Assembly (NCBI GenBank): GCA_017415455.1
Contig: JAFQGS010000129.1
Coordinates: 1 to 51,673, forward strand
DNA length: 51,673 nt
DNA from: Prevotella sp.
GTDB taxonomy: Bacteria; Bacteroidota; Bacteroidia; Bacteroidales; Bacteroidaceae
Direction of reading: 5' to 3'
The notes under the pieces are model-generated. The model saw nothing but the letters and a program-made list of their open reading frames with translations, was not told where the DNA came from and made no database searches. Shown one piece after another: positions 27,614 through 36,438 of the stretch (positions are counted from its first letter, which is position 1; each line of letters begins with the position of its first letter). Position numbers and translations under genes: made by a program.

Positions 27614-28891
27614 ATGAAGATAAACAAAGGCATAATAGCATTATCACCATTGTTGATATTTGTTGTTGTCTATTTGGTGACATCCATTATTGCAGGTGAT
27701 TTCTATGCGGTACCCATACCTGTAGCATTTCTCATAACATCCATTTATTCATTGTCCGTATCCAAAGGCTCCATAGAGCAGCGTATAAGCACATTCAGTA
27801 AGGGATCAGGCTCTACAGACATAATGCTGATGATATGGATATTCATTCTTGCAGGTGCTTTTGCCAGTTCGGCAAAGGAGGTGGGTTGTATAGATGAGTT
27901 TGTCAATCTCACCTTACATTTGCTTCCTGCCAATATGATATATGCAGGATTGTTCCTTGCCTCATGCCTCATATCCTTAAGCATAGGAACAAGTGTGGGT
28001 ACAATAGTTGCACTGTCTCCCATTGCTGCGGGCATATCTCAGAGCATCGGTGCAGACACAGCTTTCACAGTAGCCATAATCTCTGGTGGAGCATTCTTTG
28101 GTGACAACCTTTCTTTTATCTCTGATACAACAATCGTAGCCACAAGCACCCAAGGTTGTCGTATGAGTGATAAGTTTTATGTCAATTCCCTCACCACAAT
28201 ACCTGTTGCCTTGATAATTTTCTGCCTGTACGTCTTATTAGGCAACGATGTTGCATATACCAATACTATCGAGAACATTCAGTATATCAAGGTACTACCC
28301 TATCTCCTTGTCCTTGTATTGGCAGTCATGGGACTGAATGTTGCAGCCCTTCTTACTCTGGGACTTGTTTTCACAGCCCTGACAGGAATCCTCACTGGTA
28401 GTTATGATCTGTTTGGATGGATATCATCCATGGGTAAAGGCATCACGGAAATGAGTGAGCTGATAATAGTCACAATATTAGCCGGTGGACTCTTAGAAAG
28501 CATCCGCATGAATGGTGGTATAGACTATATTGTAGAGAAGATAAGCAAGCTGATAAAAGGCAAACGCAGTGCAGAGCTGTCTATAGGTTCGTTAGTTGGT
28601 CTGGTGAATGTGTGTACGGCAAACAACACCATTGCCATCCTCACTGTAGGCAATATAGCAAAGAAGATCGGTGACCGTTGGGGTGTTGACTATCGCAAAA
28701 GCGCCAGCATCCTTGACACATTCTCTTGTGGCGTACAAGGACTTCTTCCTTATGGTGCACAGATTCTCATTGCTGCTGGACTTGCTAATGTCAATCCTGT
28801 AGAGATCGTATCACACATGTACTACCCTGCAGCTTTGCTTATAATATCTGTAATAGCAATAACAATACGATATCCCAGAAAATACAGCTGA
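27614..28891 (+). CDS. nhaC: NhaC-family Na+/H+ antiporter-like transporter
   Basis: A 425-residue inner-membrane protein with about ten to twelve hydrophobic segments from residue 7 to 420. Family blocks include SIGTSVGTIVALSPIAAGIS, ISGGAFFGDNLSFISDTTIV (the conserved GDxxSPxSDTT-like motif, here with an L-S-F variation), and later VCTANNTIAIL and SCGVQGLLPYGAQI. NhaC proteins exchange sodium for protons, but members also carry organic substrates with sodium, so the cargo is uncertain. It is separated from uxaA by a terminator and overlaps nothing. The next gene starts 2 bases after it, suggesting an operon. Confidence 0.85.
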   Translation: MKINKGIIALSPLLIFVVVYLVTSIIAGDFYAVPIPVAFLITSIYSLSVSKGSIEQRISTFSKGSGSTDIMLMIWIFILAGAFASSAKEVGCIDEFVNLTLHLLPANMIYAGLFLASCLISLSIGTSVGTIVALSPIAAGISQSIGADTAFTVAIISGGAFFGDNLSFISDTTIVATSTQGCRMSDKFYVNSLTTIPVALIIFCLYVLLGNDVAYTNTIENIQYIKVLPYLLVLVLAVMGLNVAALLTLGLVFTALTGILTGSYDLFGWISSMGKGITEMSELIIVTILAGGLLESIRMNGGIDYIVEKISKLIKGKRSAELSIGSLVGLVNVCTANNTIAILTVGNIAKKIGDRWGVDYRKSASILDTFSCGVQGLLPYGAQILIAAGLANVNPVEIVSHMYYPAALLIISVIAITIRYPRKYS

Positions 28892-28893
28892 CA

Positions 28894-29715
28894 ATGAAAG
28901 CACTTATTCATAACTACATAAACCTATTGTCTTTCTCTGCATTTCAGAACAATGCTGATATCCAACCCATGTCTGCGTTTAAGTGGGATATTCTGTTTGA
29001 GACTGCCAAACTACATAACACACTCAGACTTATAACCCATGCCATAGCATCAGGAGAATATGGTAACAGTATTTTCCTGTCATCACAGGCAGCACAGGAG
29101 ATAAACAGTTCTGAGAAACTTACAGACAAAGACTTCATTGCATACACACTCAATTTAAGCAATGACAATAATTATTTCGCCAGTTACATACTTAATAAAA
29201 GAATGAGACGGATAATATACAATGAACATCATTCAATTGACACGTCGGTAACATCCTTGGAGTTGCTCATTCTTATAACACGCAATACAACTGATATCCT
29301 TAATCATGGTATTAACATACTTGGAATATTACAGTTAGGCGTTTTCCTTCGAGCAAAGGGTCATAAGGTAGACTATGTAAAACTGGAGAACTGGCTGCAC
29401 AAGTTATCCCTTCATGATATGGCGGCATATATTGGCAGCATATTGATATATATATTCGGACTTGAGGAGAACGAGATTCCTTTTATAGGTAAAAGCAGGA
29501 AAAGTAGCAAATATGCCATAGACAGATTAATGGCAAACACTGAGCGGATACTAATAAGAAGACATATATACCCTGACAGATATGAGCAAGACAGAAGACT
29601 TCCATCAAGAAAGGAGATAACAAGCAGTCTCAGGTATTGGAAATACATTCCACTTGAAACAACAAGCCGTTTCTTCACAAACTCTGTCAGACATATAACC
29701 GAGATAGAAGAATAA
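28894..29715 (+). CDS. Helical protein of unknown function
   Basis: A 273-residue protein starting 2 bases after the NhaC-like gene. It is largely alpha-helical with no signal peptide and no clear membrane segment. Blocks such as WDILFETAKLHNTLRLITHA, VTSLELLILITRNT, INILGILQLGVFLRAKG and MAAYIGSILIYIFGLEENEI faintly recall the helical C-terminal part of nucleotidyltransferase-like NTP_transf_5 proteins. The Gly-Ser...Asp-x-Asp catalytic motif is absent. I do not assign a function. The tight spacing suggests translation together with the transporter gene. Confidence 0.65.
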   Translation: MKALIHNYINLLSFSAFQNNADIQPMSAFKWDILFETAKLHNTLRLITHAIASGEYGNSIFLSSQAAQEINSSEKLTDKDFIAYTLNLSNDNNYFASYILNKRMRRIIYNEHHSIDTSVTSLELLILITRNTTDILNHGINILGILQLGVFLRAKGHKVDYVKLENWLHKLSLHDMAAYIGSILIYIFGLEENEIPFIGKSRKSSKYAIDRLMANTERILIRRHIYPDRYEQDRRLPSRKEITSSLRYWKYIPLETTSRFFTNSVRHITEIEE

Positions 29716-29749
29716 CCCATTATCCCAAACATATAACACATATCATTAT

Positions 29750-30889
29750 ATGGCAATAATAAAATGCCCTGAATGCAGAAGGGAAATTAGCGACAAAGCA
29801 CCTCTATGTCCTGGCTGTGGAGTGGAGATAGCCGATAAGATACAGATATGCAGAAACTGCGGAGAAGCCTTCTTCATATCTGATGGTAAATGTAATTGCT
29901 CTGAAAACACCGGCAACATTATGCCTGACACTTCATCAGATGCCATAAGGCAGGACAACAACAAGTTAAAGAGTGCCGAGGGCAACAATAAGACAAAAGG
30001 TAAACGAAGCGGCATTAATTACAAGACATGGCTCTTTTCATTCATCATAGCTTGCGTAATATGTGCAGGAGTACTGGCGATGTATAACAGGAGTGTGAAT
30101 GAACGTGAGACAGAGGAATACACATTTGCTCTTCAAAGTAACGACACACTGATAGTAAAGAATTACCTTAACACTTTTACCAATGCTCCTGTTAATCATA
30201 TAGATAAAGCAAAAAAACACTTGGATAAACTTATGCTGAGAGAACAACAATGGCAAAATGTTCTCATAAGCAAAAGCCGCCAGGCATTGGTTGACTATAT
30301 TGATGAATATCCAGACAGTAAATATGTTGCAGAGGCCAACAACATGATAGACTCTATAGACTGGAGAAAAGCCACTGGAGAGAACACAATAATAGCCTAC
30401 GAGACATATCTCACCCTGCATGAGGATGGTGAGTACACAGATGAGGCGATGAAACGAATAGACAAGCTTCAGGCTCTCATTGTGACACCTGAGGAGGAGG
30501 TTATGATAGCCAATCTCTTCAAGAAGTTCCTTGGGGCAATAAGCAATCGTGACAAGGAAACACTAACATCCACTGTTGCAGACATAATGCCATCATTCAT
30601 TGGCAAACAAAATGCCACTAAGGCAGATGCTATACTCTTCATGGAGAAGTTGTACAAGATAGATATTCTCTCCATCAGCTGGGTACCTGTGGGTGAATAC
30701 ACCATAGAGAAGAATGAGGTGGGAAGAAATGCCTACGAGTATATTGTTGATTTCCACTCTGTTATGGACATCACACGCATCAATTTCACAAAGGAGAGGT
30801 TTGCAAGGTTCAACATCAGTGCAAAGGTGTCTCCCGACGGACTGATAACAGAGATGGTACTCAAGAAGCAGAAGATATCCTCACAATAA
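29750..30889 (+). CDS. Zinc-ribbon membrane-anchored protein
   Basis: A 379-residue protein. The N-terminus has two zinc-ribbon-like Cys pairs (IKCPECRREI and LCPGCGVEI), then CRNCGEAFF with CNC shortly after. A low-complexity linker leads to one membrane segment at about 93-111 (WLFSFIIACVICAGVLAMY). Outside the membrane there is a TPR-like helical region (about 120-245) and a C-terminal NTF2-like alpha+beta region (about 255-379). The topology suggests a cytosolic zinc ribbon coupled to an extracytoplasmic sensor or scaffold domain. I know no defined function. It starts 34 bases after the preceding gene, and the next begins 21 bases after it. Confidence 0.75.
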   Translation: MAIIKCPECRREISDKAPLCPGCGVEIADKIQICRNCGEAFFISDGKCNCSENTGNIMPDTSSDAIRQDNNKLKSAEGNNKTKGKRSGINYKTWLFSFIIACVICAGVLAMYNRSVNERETEEYTFALQSNDTLIVKNYLNTFTNAPVNHIDKAKKHLDKLMLREQQWQNVLISKSRQALVDYIDEYPDSKYVAEANNMIDSIDWRKATGENTIIAYETYLTLHEDGEYTDEAMKRIDKLQALIVTPEEEVMIANLFKKFLGAISNRDKETLTSTVADIMPSFIGKQNATKADAILFMEKLYKIDILSISWVPVGEYTIEKNEVGRNAYEYIVDFHSVMDITRINFTKERFARFNISAKVSPDGLITEMVLKKQKISSQ

Positions 30890-30910
30890 GCAGAATCATA
30901 TATATCACTG

Positions 30911-32575
30911 ATGGGCACAGTAAGCATACGAGTGATAGGAACGAGTGATATTCATGGATGTTTCTTCCCATGGGATTTCATTAGCAATAAGCCTGTTAAT
31001 GGCTCACTGACCCATGTAATGACTTATGTCAGGAAGTTAAGGGAAGTGTATAAGGGGAATCTACTGCTGCTTGACAATGGTGATATATTGCAAGGACAAC
31101 CCACTTGTTATTACAGCAACTTCATAAATACAGATGTTCCCAACCTGGCGGCAGAGATATCCTCATATATGGGATATGATGCTCATGTAATAGGCAATCA
31201 CGACATTGAGACAGGACACATTGTCTACGACAGATTCAGCAGTGAGCTGTCAAGTCCTCTCCTGGGCGCCAATGTGATATGTACAACCACAAATGAGCCA
31301 TATTTTAAGCCATATACAATGATAAACCGCGACGGTGTGAGGATAGCAATACTTGGAATGCTCACACCAGCCATCCCCTACTGGCTTCACGAAAGCCTCT
31401 GGGAAGGCTTTCACTTCAGTGATATTGTAGAGAGCACAAAGATGTGGATTTCTCATCTGAGGGAGAAAGAGCAGGCGGATGTGATAATAGGCCTGTTTCA
31501 CTCTGGACTTAAAGACGGTATCAGCACAGACTGCTACAAAGAGAACTCGGTGCTTGACGTGGCAGAGAGCATCAGCGGCATAGACCTTATCATATATGGC
31601 CATGATCATCATGCTTATTGCCAGGAGATAAGATGCAAAGATGGCAGTACCACTTTATGTCTGAACCCCTCAAGTTGTGCATACATGGTGGCAGATGCAG
31701 AGATAAAGGTAAAAAGGGATGGTGAGAGAAAAGAAGTGAGAGTCGTTGGAAAACTGACAAACATGGAGCATCTCACACCCGACAGCATGATGATAAGTCA
31801 TTTCTCAAGTCAGATAGATGACATAAAGAACTATACTGAGAGAGTGATAGGCCGTATAACACATCCTATCAGGAGCATAGACTGTTTCTTCGGCTCTGCT
31901 GCCTTCTCGGACCTCATACACGACATACAACTGGATTACACAGGGGCTCAGATATCTTTCAACGCTCCTCTTACATTCGACACTATAATACCTGCGGGAG
32001 AGATTCGGACAAGTGATATGTTCGGGCTCTACAGGTATGAAAACCAGCTTTATGTACTGAGTCTCACAGGTGAGGAGATAATAAAGTTTCTGGAGATGAG
32101 TTACGACATGTGGATATGCACAATGCAAAGTGCAGATGACCACATAATGAGGATGAGAAAAACAGAAACAGGCATATGGATCTTCTCCAATCTGGCATTC
32201 AACTTTGACACTGCTGTGGGTATTGACTACACTGTTGATGTCAGCAAGCCACCTGGCAAAAGAATATGCGTGAAGAGGATGAGCAACGGAGAATGTTTCT
32301 GTGCCAAAAAAAGATACACAGTGGCAATGAACAGCTATAGAGGCAATGGTGGTGGAGAGATGCTCACAAATGGAGCTGGAATAACTCTAAAGGAGCTGAG
32401 GAAAAGAATAGTGTCTGTGTCAGAGATTGACCAAAGGCAGATAATAACAAACTATATAGAGCGGGCTGGCACAATATGTCCAAAGGCTCACAACAACTGG
32501 AGATTTATTCCAGAGGAGTGGACCACCGTTGCCATCGAGAGAGATAGGAAAATGCTTGAAGAGAGCTTTTGCTGA
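30911..32575 (+). CDS. Bifunctional metallophosphatase/5'-nucleotidase-family protein, no signal peptide
   Basis: A 554-residue two-domain enzyme. The N-terminal calcineurin-like domain carries the dimetal motifs: GTSDIHGCF, LLDNGDILQGQP, GNHDIE, GLFHSG and IYGHDHHAY. The C-terminal 5'-nucleotidase domain shows FNAPLTFD, GEIRTSDMFGLYRYEN and the substrate-stacking NSYRGNGGGEM. Family members remove phosphate from nucleotides or 2',3'-cyclic nucleotides and are usually exported. This one begins directly with SIRVIGTSDIHG and has no signal sequence, so it should act in the cytoplasm. It is 21 bases after the zinc-ribbon gene. Confidence 0.88.
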   Translation: MGTVSIRVIGTSDIHGCFFPWDFISNKPVNGSLTHVMTYVRKLREVYKGNLLLLDNGDILQGQPTCYYSNFINTDVPNLAAEISSYMGYDAHVIGNHDIETGHIVYDRFSSELSSPLLGANVICTTTNEPYFKPYTMINRDGVRIAILGMLTPAIPYWLHESLWEGFHFSDIVESTKMWISHLREKEQADVIIGLFHSGLKDGISTDCYKENSVLDVAESISGIDLIIYGHDHHAYCQEIRCKDGSTTLCLNPSSCAYMVADAEIKVKRDGERKEVRVVGKLTNMEHLTPDSMMISHFSSQIDDIKNYTERVIGRITHPIRSIDCFFGSAAFSDLIHDIQLDYTGAQISFNAPLTFDTIIPAGEIRTSDMFGLYRYENQLYVLSLTGEEIIKFLEMSYDMWICTMQSADDHIMRMRKTETGIWIFSNLAFNFDTAVGIDYTVDVSKPPGKRICVKRMSNGECFCAKKRYTVAMNSYRGNGGGEMLTNGAGITLKELRKRIVSVSEIDQRQIITNYIERAGTICPKAHNNWRFIPEEWTTVAIERDRKMLEESFC

Positions 32576-32651
32576 TGATAGTTTATTTGCGAAAATTGAA
32601 TTCTTTATTGTTAAAACATAACTTAGCAAAACGGAATTTCCTTGTAAAAAA

Positions 32652-33416
32652 ATGAAGACTTTATATTTTATTTTCATCAACAGCGACCAGTTGTTACTCA
32701 GAAGAGAAGAATGGAGTGTGCCGACAGAGCAGCCGGAAGGTATAGTCATGAACGGGGACATACACCGGATAACCTTTAATGGCAATAATAATATATACAC
32801 CTTCAGGGCAAAAGACATTCCCGATGAGGACGAATATATAACTTGCGGTTTGAGAGACAGTTATAACCATCTTCCAAAGGAGCATTATCTTATGGCTGGC
32901 AAGTGCAGGGAGATTCTTCACTGGGATGCAACAAGCCAGTATTGTCCTTGTTGTGGTTCTAAGACCCGGAAGGATACAGATATATCAAAGAAGTGTCCAA
33001 AGTGCGGACATGAGCAATGGCCGCAACTTCAGACGGCAGTGATATGCCTGGTAAGACGTGGTGACGAGGCTCTTCTGGTGAGGGCAAAGAACTTCAAAAG
33101 AGACTATTATGGACTTGTTGCAGGTTTTGTTGAGACAGGTGAGACCCTTGAGGATGCTGTAAAACGTGAGGTAATGGAGGAGACTGGCATCAGCATCAGC
33201 AACATATCTTATTTCGCTTCACAGCCATGGCCTTATCCCTGCGGACTAATGGTTGGCTTTTATGCAGATTATGAATCAGGCAACATCATACTTCAAGAGA
33301 CAGAGATAGCACGTGCAGGATGGTTCACATGGGACAATCTCCCAGCCATACCCGCCAAGCTATCTATTGCAAGGCAGTTGATAGATAATTGGGTGAAGGG
33401 AAAAATGAAAATATAG
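32652..33416 (+). CDS. nudC: NAD(H) pyrophosphatase / RNA decapping NUDIX enzyme
   Basis: NudC hydrolyses NAD(H) to NMN(H) and AMP and removes NAD caps from RNA. In 254 residues the layout is typical: a variable N-terminal domain, a zinc ribbon CPCCGS...CPKCGHEQWP (about 98-122), the Nudix box GFVETGETLEDAVKREVMEE plus TGI (about 160-182), and directly after it the NudC-specific SQPWPYPCGLMVGF. It follows the nucleotidase gene by 76 bases, a neighbour pair that makes nucleotide salvage or clean-up plausible for both. Confidence 0.93.
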   Translation: MKTLYFIFINSDQLLLRREEWSVPTEQPEGIVMNGDIHRITFNGNNNIYTFRAKDIPDEDEYITCGLRDSYNHLPKEHYLMAGKCREILHWDATSQYCPCCGSKTRKDTDISKKCPKCGHEQWPQLQTAVICLVRRGDEALLVRAKNFKRDYYGLVAGFVETGETLEDAVKREVMEETGISISNISYFASQPWPYPCGLMVGFYADYESGNIILQETEIARAGWFTWDNLPAIPAKLSIARQLIDNWVKGKMKI

Positions 33417-33489
33417 TACAATTGATTTGTGGTATAAACCCAATGCCATAAGAGAACAATTATCAGCCAGTTTGGTGGACAGCCAATTA

Positions 33490-33511
33490 ATTAATTTAAA
33501 ATTAATTTTTT
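33490..33511 (+). terminator. Possible AT-only terminator after nudC
   Basis: ATTAATTT and AAATTAAT are perfect inverted copies around one A, followed by TTTTT. The stem is all A/T, so its strength is doubtful. It lies between the convergent nudC and SDR genes. Confidence 0.35.
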
Positions 33512-33531
33512 GTTTTATTAATATCACTGAA

Positions 33532-34248
33532 TCATAATTCATTCAACTGCCAGCCATTGTCACCATGATAAATCATCTGTTTGGTCATACCGCCGTCAAT
33601 GCAGATGTTCTCGCCCGTTATGAAGCCTGCCTTTTCCGAGCAGAGATATAATACCATATTGGCAATGTCCATAGGGTTCCCCACCCTACCTGCCGGCTGT
33701 TGTACGGCATCAGGTCCCTCGTATATGGTGTAGGCTGTATCTATCCATCCTGGTGAGATGGAGTTTACCCTTGCCTTACCCGACAGGCTTACTGCCAAGG
33801 CATGCGTCAACGCAGCTATTCCTCCCTTTGCAGCGGCATAACTCTCTGTCTGTGGCTGGCTCATCCTGTCGCGCGAGGATGATATATTCACTATGGATGC
33901 GCCTTCCGCTAAATGCGGAGCAAGTAGTTTCACCAGATAGAACGGTGCCGTCACTCCAACACTAAGTGCATATTGAAACTCCTCAAAAGTACATTCGTCT
34001 ATCCCTTTCATAAGCGGCAGGGCATTATTGATGATGATATCCACCTTATCATGCTTGCTCAGCACCTCTGTTACCAACGCCTCCAGAACCTGTTTCTCGG
34101 ATATATCACCAACGAAATGACAACCCTCCTGTTTGTCTATCACATAAACAAAGGCATCATATCTACGAAACTCCTCTGCTATACACTTGCCAATTCCATT
34201 GGCTCCACCTGTAACAATAACGACTTTATCTTTAAATGTACTTTGCAT
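33532..34248 (-). CDS. Short-chain dehydrogenase/reductase
   Basis: A 238-residue classical SDR. Seen are the NAD(P)-binding TGGANGIG (about 13-20), IINNA, the catalytic triad parts SISS-type Ser (VNISSSRD) and YAAAKGG, then NSISPGWIDT and a C-terminal GENICIDGGMTKQ. The coenzyme end of beta-2 reads VIDKQEG with an Asp, which favours NAD(H). The substrate is unknown. It is a lone minus-strand gene between nudC and a flavin reductase. Confidence 0.9.
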   Translation of the reverse strand: MQSTFKDKVVIVTGGANGIGKCIAEEFRRYDAFVYVIDKQEGCHFVGDISEKQVLEALVTEVLSKHDKVDIIINNALPLMKGIDECTFEEFQYALSVGVTAPFYLVKLLAPHLAEGASIVNISSSRDRMSQPQTESYAAAKGGIAALTHALAVSLSGKARVNSISPGWIDTAYTIYEGPDAVQQPAGRVGNPMDIANMVLYLCSEKAGFITGENICIDGGMTKQMIYHGDNGWQLNEL

Positions 34249-34278
34249 AATAATATTGTTGTTTACCTAATATACAAG

Positions 34279-34286
34279 CAAAGATA
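34279..34286 (-). promoter_or_regulatory. -7 element of the SDR promoter
   Basis: TATCTTTG on the minus strand, about 30 bases before the SDR ATG, matches TAnnTTTG. The -33 site is not clear. Confidence 0.5.
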
Positions 34287-34371
34287 TATGTTAGATTCCT
34301 AAAATCAGAAGGTAAATATGATTTTTACATGATTAATATGCAAAATAATGTCGTATTCACTAAAAAAAGAT

Positions 34372-34379
34372 TATATTTG
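34372..34379 (+). promoter_or_regulatory. Candidate -7 element of the flavin reductase promoter
   Basis: TATATTTG about 87 bases before the ATG matches TAnnTTTG. No -33 TTTG is seen at the right distance. Confidence 0.4.
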
Positions 34380-34466
34380 CTATTGATTTGGTACAAAGCG
34401 TCAATTATTATTAAGAATTGATAACGTCTGAAGTATGAATACGAATAATTAACCATCAGTAATACA

Positions 34467-35039
34467 ATGGATAAAATGAAAAGTTTTGGACAGAAGCCCT
34501 GGGTACTGCCACAACCGGTACTTATAATTGGAACATATAACAACGATGGCACTCCCAATGCCATGAATGCGGCATGGGGAGGACAATGGGATTCTAAGGA
34601 GATAATGATTTCCATGGGTTCTCATGCCACTACCGAGAATCTTGCATGCTGTAATGAGTTCACCGTTGCCTTTGCAACAAGAGACACAATGGTGGCTGCC
34701 GACTTTGTTGGTATTGTCAGTGCCAAGAATGACCCGAAGAAGATGCAAAAGACGGGATGGACAGCCGTGAAGTCTGATAATATCAACGCCCCTGTCTTCA
34801 CAGATTTCCCCATGACTCTTGAGTGCCGCATACTTCGTAAAATTGACGAGAGTGCTGAAGGATACTATATTATTGCTGAAATAGTAAATATTCTCGTTGA
34901 TGAGACTTACCTTACCAACGACGGCAAACCCGATGTTGAGAAGATGCAACTCATCGCTTACGAGCCTGTTAGTCATGGCTACATCGCATTAGGCGAACGC
35001 ATTGGCAACGCATTTTCCGATGGAAAGAAAATAAAGTAA
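34467..35039 (+). CDS. Flavin reductase-like FMN-binding protein
   Basis: A 190-residue split-barrel flavoprotein. QPVLIIGTYNNDGTPNAMNA is the typical start of the flavin-reductase-like domain, followed by WGGQW, the FMN-phosphate-contacting SMGSHATTENL and FATRDTMVAADFVG. Family members bind FMN and reduce or transfer electrons from flavin; the physiological partner is not evident. It heads a plus-strand run with a MmcQ-type protein, a metallopeptidase and glutamine synthetase. Confidence 0.88.
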   Translation: MDKMKSFGQKPWVLPQPVLIIGTYNNDGTPNAMNAAWGGQWDSKEIMISMGSHATTENLACCNEFTVAFATRDTMVAADFVGIVSAKNDPKKMQKTGWTAVKSDNINAPVFTDFPMTLECRILRKIDESAEGYYIIAEIVNILVDETYLTNDGKPDVEKMQLIAYEPVSHGYIALGERIGNAFSDGKKIK

Positions 35040-35083
35040 TTGCTTATCTGCTCTTTATAACAAATATCCAGAAAGCATTTCGT

Positions 35084-35446
35084 ATGAATATAGAATCTGT
35101 CAGAGACTATTGCCTGTCACTGCCGCATGTCACAGAGGACTTCCCGTTTGACGAAACAACATTGGTGTTTCGCATAGGCGGAAAGATTTTCGCCATGATT
35201 GACTTGGAGAAAACAGAATGGTTTGTCTTGAAATGTGAGCCTGAATATGCGCTAGAACTGCGTGAATACCATCAGGAGATTTCGCCGGCATGGCACATGA
35301 ACAAGAAGCACTGGAACCAGTTGAATCTCTTTGGCTCCTTGCAAGACGCTTTCGTTCAGTCACTAATACGTCACAGTTACAATCAAGTGGTAAGGAAAAT
35401 ACCTAAAAGACAGAGAGAGGCTGAAGGATTAGAGATATTGGATTAG
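35084..35446 (+). CDS. MmcQ/YjbR-family protein
   Basis: A 120-residue protein with the MmcQ/YjbR (CyaY-like fold) pattern: VRDYCLSLPHVTEDFPFDET, VFRIGGKIFAM, LKCEPEYALELRE, the SPAWHMNKKHWNQLNL block and a C-terminal LIRHSYNQVV. The family is often called DNA-binding on structural grounds, but its role is poorly defined. It begins 44 bases after the flavin reductase and may share its transcript. Confidence 0.88.
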   Translation: MNIESVRDYCLSLPHVTEDFPFDETTLVFRIGGKIFAMIDLEKTEWFVLKCEPEYALELREYHQEISPAWHMNKKHWNQLNLFGSLQDAFVQSLIRHSYNQVVRKIPKRQREAEGLEILD

Positions 35447-35461
35447 AGAACATCTATAATT

Positions 35462-35469
35462 TATATTTG
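35462..35469 (+). promoter_or_regulatory. Possible -7 element before the metallopeptidase
   Basis: TATATTTG about 40 bases before the ATG matches TAnnTTTG, with no convincing -33 element. Confidence 0.35.
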
Positions 35470-35508
35470 GAAATTAACAAATTAATAAAATCATAAAAAT
35501 TTAATAAC

Positions 35509-36375
35509 ATGAGATTAGACGGAAGAAGAGAGAGTGAGAATGTTGACGACAGACGTCGCAGAGGTGGCGGGAAGAAAGCCGGAATAGGCATCGGCGGACT
35601 GGTCATAGCTGCTCTTATCACCTGGGTGATGGGTGGAGATCCACTTAGTGTACTAAGCAATGCTGATTTAGGCAGCATGATTAACGAGCAAGGTCAGACT
35701 GCAACCTATGAACCAACGGCAGAGGAAGAGGAACTCGCAAAGTTCTCCAAGCAGATACTTGCAGGCACAGAGGACGTATGGACAAAAGAGTTTCAGAAGA
35801 TGGGACGTACTTATGAGCCGCCACGACTGGTACTCTTCACAGGAAGTGTGCAGTCAGGATGCGGTGGAGCATCATCGTCTATGGGTCCGTTCTACTGCTC
35901 TGCCGACCAGAGTGTATATATAGACCTGTCGTTTTTCAGTCAGATGAAAAAGCAACTTGGTGCAGATGGTGACTTTGCATACGCTTATGTCATTGCCCAT
36001 GAGGTGGGTCATCACGTGCAATATCTGCTCGGCATTCTTGACGAGGCACATCAGAAGATGAGCAGTGTAAGCGAGAAAGAGAGTAATCGCATAAGCGTAA
36101 GACTTGAGTTGCAGGCAGACTATCTTGCCGGTGTATGGGCTTACCACGACAACAAGATGTTCAACTCTCTTGAAGACGGAGATATTGAGGAGGGACTTAA
36201 TGTTGCATCAAGAATTGGTGATGACTATTTACAGAAGAAGGCTCAAGGATATACCGTTCCAGACGCCTTCAATCACGGAACATCAGAACAGCGCGTGAGA
36301 TGGCTGAGAAAAGGTCTTACAAGTGGCAACGTGGCTGGTGCAGACACATTCTCACCTGCCTATGACGAGCTGTAA
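35509..36375 (+). CDS. Neutral zinc metallopeptidase, YpfJ/KPN_02809 family
   Basis: A 288-residue membrane-anchored peptidase-like protein. A basic, Arg-rich N-terminus (RLDGRRESENVDDRRRRGGG) precedes one membrane segment at about 26-43. The family domain follows, with SGCGGASSSMGPFYCSADQS, YIDLSFF, the zinc-binding HEVGHHVQ (His pair and Glu, about 164-171) and the third-ligand region ELQADYLAGVWA. The C-terminus FNHGTSEQRVRWLRKG is standard for the family. The natural substrate is unknown. Confidence 0.93.
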   Translation: MRLDGRRESENVDDRRRRGGGKKAGIGIGGLVIAALITWVMGGDPLSVLSNADLGSMINEQGQTATYEPTAEEEELAKFSKQILAGTEDVWTKEFQKMGRTYEPPRLVLFTGSVQSGCGGASSSMGPFYCSADQSVYIDLSFFSQMKKQLGADGDFAYAYVIAHEVGHHVQYLLGILDEAHQKMSSVSEKESNRISVRLELQADYLAGVWAYHDNKMFNSLEDGDIEEGLNVASRIGDDYLQKKAQGYTVPDAFNHGTSEQRVRWLRKGLTSGNVAGADTFSPAYDEL

Positions 36376-36438
36376 GAACTCTTAACAAACTAAATAACAC
36401 TGATTTAAGTAATAAATACAGATTAAAACTTAACACCT

